A program made the translations under genes and the position numbers. A stretch of 16,444 nt of DNA from JBBUEO01 sp038056915 (lineage in GTDB: Bacteria; Patescibacteriota; UBA1384; UBA12157; JAENIV01): assembly GCA_038056915.1 (NCBI GenBank), contig JBBUEO010000026.1, positions 1 through 16,444 on the forward strand. Reading direction: 5' to 3'. The notes under the pieces are model-generated. The model saw only the letters and a list, made by a program, of their open reading frames with translations, searched no databases and had not been told where the DNA came from. Shown here one piece after another: positions 14,450-16,444 of this stretch. Each line of letters begins with the position of its first letter. Position 1 is the first letter of the stretch.

Positions 14450-15590
14450 TGGTGGTCTCCTTTAAAATTTTGACGATAAAGCTGGTTTCAAAGCTGCCTA
14501 TATTTCTTATCCTAATATTAACAATATCATCCCGCTCAACAGGGATCGATTTTTGAAAAATTTGCCGATTGGAACTTAAGTCTTCCTGCTTTATAATTGC
14601 CCGATTCTCAAAGCTGTCATTAAGATAAATTTCGACCAAGAGCGGCTCTAAACTGTTTTGATCCTCGATTTGAAGATTTATTTTGCCCTCTTCCAAGAAA
14701 CTTTGGAAGTATCGCCATTCATTCCCAGGGGCAAAATTATTCACCTCAATTTGGTCTAAAAGGTCAAGTTTAATATCTTGGCCAAGAATTTCCTTATCAG
14801 TTTCCAGACCAGTTTCTTCTTGATATATAATCGGCCGCGGTTTTTTCTCTATTCCAACAAAGGCCTTCTGCCATTCGGAACTGAAAACAAAGCTCGAGGT
14901 TGCCAGGATGACAAAAAGGATAATGGTCGTCAATTGGCCAAGAGCATGTTTTAGATGCAAGGCGTGACTAACTTTGGCGACTTTTTCTAATGGCTCATGA
15001 GCCAAGATGCTCTCGCCAACTGATTTGACCGTCGGTTTGGTCATCAGATACCAATATAAAAGTAATTCGCAGATGAAGAAGAAAACTCTGGCTACCCCGG
15101 CGTGAGCGACAAAGATATAGTCGGATCCAAACTTATAAGCCATCAAAACAATGATCATCAACCGGAAAATATTGATGACATAAGTTACGATCAGACCAAA
15201 GGTGATTCGGAGAAGTTTTTGGCCGGGATTAAACAAGGGGTAAAAAAGTACCAAGGCAATTAGGATGCTTGATTCCAAAATTGCCGAACACTCAATGCCC
15301 AGTTTGAGAATACTTGAATTGCCAGCAGTGATAATCTGAAACCGGCCGTTAGTCAACAGTTCCATCGGCAGGTGAAAAAGATATTTGCTTATCAGGTGAA
15401 CATGAAAGCTAGCGATATTGACTAAGAGCTGATCAATTCCAAAATACTCCGCCAAAAAGACCAGCTGTAAAGTTAAGCCAAAAGCGGCGGTTAAGTAATA
15501 GAAAAGCCACTGGCGATGTCGGCGAAATACCAGCACCAGCGTCAGCCAAATCGGGAAGATGATAATTGTGGCAAGAAATCTACTGTCCAT
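14439..15590 (-). CDS. Exosortase-family protein with a C-terminal extracytoplasmic domain
   Basis: A 383-residue protein. The first 190 residues are a multi-helix exosortase/archaeosortase core: Cys101 in LGIECSAILESS, Arg143 in YVINIFRLMIIV and His163 in VAHAGVARVFFF match the Cys/Arg/His triad and its membrane setting. These enzymes cut proteins at a C-terminal motif / membrane helix / basic cluster and re-anchor or release them. A further helix (218-236) leads to about 145 soluble residues rich in predicted beta strand (LLVEIYLND, VNIRIRNIG). This may be a fused extra domain like EpsI-type partners, but I do not recognise it. A candidate substrate tail lies upstream at 16142-16444. The ATG at 15590 has only a weak AAAGAAA upstream. 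It overlaps the glycosyltransferase gene by 11 nt. Confidence 0.85.
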   Translation of the reverse strand: MDSRFLATIIIFPIWLTLVLVFRRHRQWLFYYLTAAFGLTLQLVFLAEYFGIDQLLVNIASFHVHLISKYLFHLPMELLTNGRFQIITAGNSSILKLGIECSAILESSILIALVLFYPLFNPGQKLLRITFGLIVTYVINIFRLMIIVLMAYKFGSDYIFVAHAGVARVFFFICELLLYWYLMTKPTVKSVGESILAHEPLEKVAKVSHALHLKHALGQLTTIILFVILATSSFVFSSEWQKAFVGIEKKPRPIIYQEETGLETDKEILGQDIKLDLLDQIEVNNFAPGNEWRYFQSFLEEGKINLQIEDQNSLEPLLVEIYLNDSFENRAIIKQEDLSSNRQIFQKSIPVERDDIVNIRIRNIGSFETSFIVKILKETTSEQ

Positions 15591-15604
15591 ATTTCTTTAT
15601 TTTT

Positions 15605-15724
15605 TAAATTCTAAGCACTAAATTCTAATTTCTAAACAATTTCTAAATATTAAATTCCAAACAGGTTTATAATTTATAATTTGTAATTTGTTTAGGATTT
15701 CGGATTTAGAATTTAGAATTTTAT
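15605..15724. repeat. Heptad-built long imperfect palindrome, copy 4
   Basis: An element of about 120 nt between the exosortase and four-helix-bundle genes. It has exact 17- and 18-mer matches to copy 1 in inverse orientation. Its right 37 nt (15686-15722) recur as a direct repeat at 16122-16158 with 34 of 37 identical. Central part: AAATTCCAAACAGGTTTATAA. Confidence 0.85.
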
Positions 15725-15745
15725 TCATTTTTAAATCTCACTAAT

Positions 15746-16117
15746 TCAATGTTTTAAACTTTTTGCTTTTTCGGCGATTGAGCCATAAATTTTCATCAAT
15801 TCGTTGGTTTCTTGAATTAGTCGGCCTTTTTCTTTTAATTGGCTTACATTGGGCTCACTTAGCTTTAACCAATAACGACTTTCTTTAGCTTCTTTTTTAC
15901 AGATTCTGATTCTCATGAAAAAATCTTTTTTACCCAAGGATTCGTTCGCTTCAATATAGTTTGCACCGACGGAACACCCTGATCTGATTAACTGTTTGCC
16001 AATTTCAATATTGCTTACAGTTTTCGGCAAACCTCTAACATATCTGATAATGTCTTGGGCAAACTTAAAGGTTCTTTCTTCCAGGTCGTAGAATTTATTG
16101 TTTATAATTTGGCTCAT
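15746..16117 (-). CDS. Four-helix-bundle protein (23S rRNA intervening-sequence / S23 family)
   Basis: A 123-residue, charged, all-helical protein with the family's typical start FYDLEERTFKFAQDII and core GKQLIRSGCSVGANYIEAN followed by FFMRIRICKKEAKESRYWL. The family was first found encoded in 23S rRNA intervening sequences; its biochemical function is unknown, and free-standing copies are frequent in CPR genomes. The length is normal and the frame intact. No Shine-Dalgarno precedes the ATG at 16117. The gene is bracketed by 37-nt direct repeats and separates the exosortase from its candidate substrate, so it looks like an inserted cassette rather than part of the sorting pathway. Confidence 0.9.
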   Translation of the reverse strand: MSQIINNKFYDLEERTFKFAQDIIRYVRGLPKTVSNIEIGKQLIRSGCSVGANYIEANESLGKKDFFMRIRICKKEAKESRYWLKLSEPNVSQLKEKGRLIQETNELMKIYGSIAEKAKSLKH

Positions 16118-16121
16118 TGTG

Positions 16122-16158
16122 ATTTGTTTAGTATTTCGTATTTAGGATTTAGAATTTT
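16122..16158. repeat. Half-length heptad repeat, direct copy flanking the four-helix-bundle gene
   Basis: This 37-nt run matches 15686-15722 at 34 of 37 positions in the same orientation, 436 nt apart. The stop codon of the sorted-protein gene (TAA, 16144-16142) lies in it, again as AAATCCTAA. The start codon of the four-helix-bundle gene follows 5 nt beyond it. Confidence 0.85.
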
Positions 16159-16444
16159 CTCTTAAAGTGATTCCATCAATCGACCTTGTTTTTCTTTCCT
16201 CATTTCGCATTTCGCATTTCGAAAAACTTTTTTGATGGTTATTCCGCAGATTATTTTCAATCGGTAATTGTTTTTGTGGCGGGTCAATAATATCTTTCGG
16301 ATCAATCTTGCCGTTCCCGCCTGCCGACGAGGCAGGTTTTCTGATCTTAATCACTCCGGTTCTTACCCCCAGAAAAACCGCTGAGCCGACTAAGATAAGA
16401 AAGAGAATTTCCGTCAAGGTCGGCACCTTATAAACCGATTCCCA
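16142..16444 (-). CDS. C-terminal end of a putative exosortase substrate (PTLTE sorting tail), 5' end outside the window
   Basis: The frame is open to the window edge, giving 100 visible residues. No ribosome site precedes the internal GTG at 16426, so this is best read as the end of a larger protein. It shows WESVYKVPTLTE, then a 15-residue membrane segment ILFLILVGSAVFLGV, then a basic stretch RTGVIKIRK. This three-part order is the hallmark of exosortase substrates. PTLTE resembles the IPTL-CTERM class (IPTLxxWG), but W-G is replaced by I-L. An exosortase is two genes downstream. Unusually, about 64 further residues follow. Part of this tail is encoded by a GC-rich palindrome (16320-16336), a 7-nt triplet repeat (16201-16221) and the heptad repeat that supplies the stop, so the tail seems to be a secondary addition. 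Confidence 0.65.
   Translation of the reverse strand, partial: WESVYKVPTLTEILFLILVGSAVFLGVRTGVIKIRKPASSAGGNGKIDPKDIIDPPQKQLPIENNLRNNHQKSFSKCEMRNEERKTRSIDGITLRENSKS
16201..16221. repeat. Three tandem CATTTCG heptads
   Basis: CATTTCG occurs three times in a row without mismatch, within the reading frame of the sorted-protein tail (residues around CEMRNEE). The 7-nt period is the same as in the intergenic palindromes. Confidence 0.9.
16320..16336. repeat. GC-rich palindrome inside the sorted-protein tail
   Basis: CCTGCC and GGCAGG form a 6-bp G/C stem around the 5-nt loop GACGA, standing out in an AT-rich region. On the minus strand it encodes PASSAGG. It resembles short mobile palindromes seen scattered in CPR genomes; that comparison is from memory. 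It lies directly after the basic cluster of the membrane tail. Confidence 0.6.

Noticed and set aside
15605..16158. Insertion sequence with transposase around the four-helix-bundle gene
   Set aside because: Direct repeats are present but there is no transposase or terminal inverted repeat of IS type; the encoded protein is not a recombinase.
16142..16426. Independent 94-residue gene starting at the GTG at 16426
   Set aside because: The frame stays open to the window edge, no ribosome site precedes the GTG, and VPTLTE plus helix is a C-terminal signal pattern, so a truncated larger protein is more likely.
1..16444. tRNA, rRNA or classical riboswitch
   Set aside because: No cloverleaf, conserved rRNA block or known aptamer core was recognised by eye on either strand; a covariance-model search would be needed to exclude small RNAs.

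Overview
The window is AT-rich, uses the standard bacterial code (TGA, TAA and TAG all act as stops), and is densely packed. Several features together suggest a Patescibacteria/CPR-type bacterium: a SHQL-type histidine kinase box, a four-helix-bundle (23S rRNA intervening-sequence family) gene, TTG starts behind strong GGAGG sites, and long intergenic palindromes built from 7-nt words. This placement is inference; no rRNA or tRNA gene is present to confirm it.

Layout. Positions 23-1726 (+) hold a membrane histidine kinase and a stand-alone receiver protein. Everything from 1841 to the right edge is on the minus strand. In transcription order (right to left) it reads: the C-terminal end of a surface protein with a PTLTE / membrane segment / basic-residue sorting tail (cut by the window edge); a four-helix-bundle gene flanked by 37-nt direct repeats; an exosortase-family membrane protein with its Cys/Arg/His triad; a family 2 glycosyltransferase carrying a repeat-derived in-frame insertion; an 895-residue multi-domain membrane protein; two extended SDR sugar-nucleotide epimerase/dehydratase proteins; a UGM/protoporphyrinogen-oxidase-like flavoprotein; a GtrA-like flippase subunit; a SAM methyltransferase; a CDP-alcohol phosphatidyltransferase; a B12-binding radical SAM protein; a ferredoxin; and a thioredoxin-reductase/AhpF-like flavoprotein. 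Many junctions overlap by 4-11 nt (ATGA type), which indicates operons.

How it may work together (inference): the sugar-nucleotide enzymes, glycosyltransferase, GtrA protein and large membrane protein look like a surface glycan pathway. The CDP-alcohol transferase makes a lipid headgroup. The exosortase would cut and re-anchor the neighbouring tailed protein, so the locus reads as a protein-sorting and glycan/lipid-anchoring unit. The ferredoxin could feed electrons to the radical SAM enzyme and/or the flavoprotein.

The most unusual structure is a family of roughly 90-120-nt imperfect palindromes assembled from 7-nt words (consensus NGRATTT). They sit between genes and supply the stop codon of several unrelated genes. 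Related heptad runs also lie inside the glycosyltransferase reading frame and inside the tail of the sorted protein.

No stretch over 300 bases lacks a gene.
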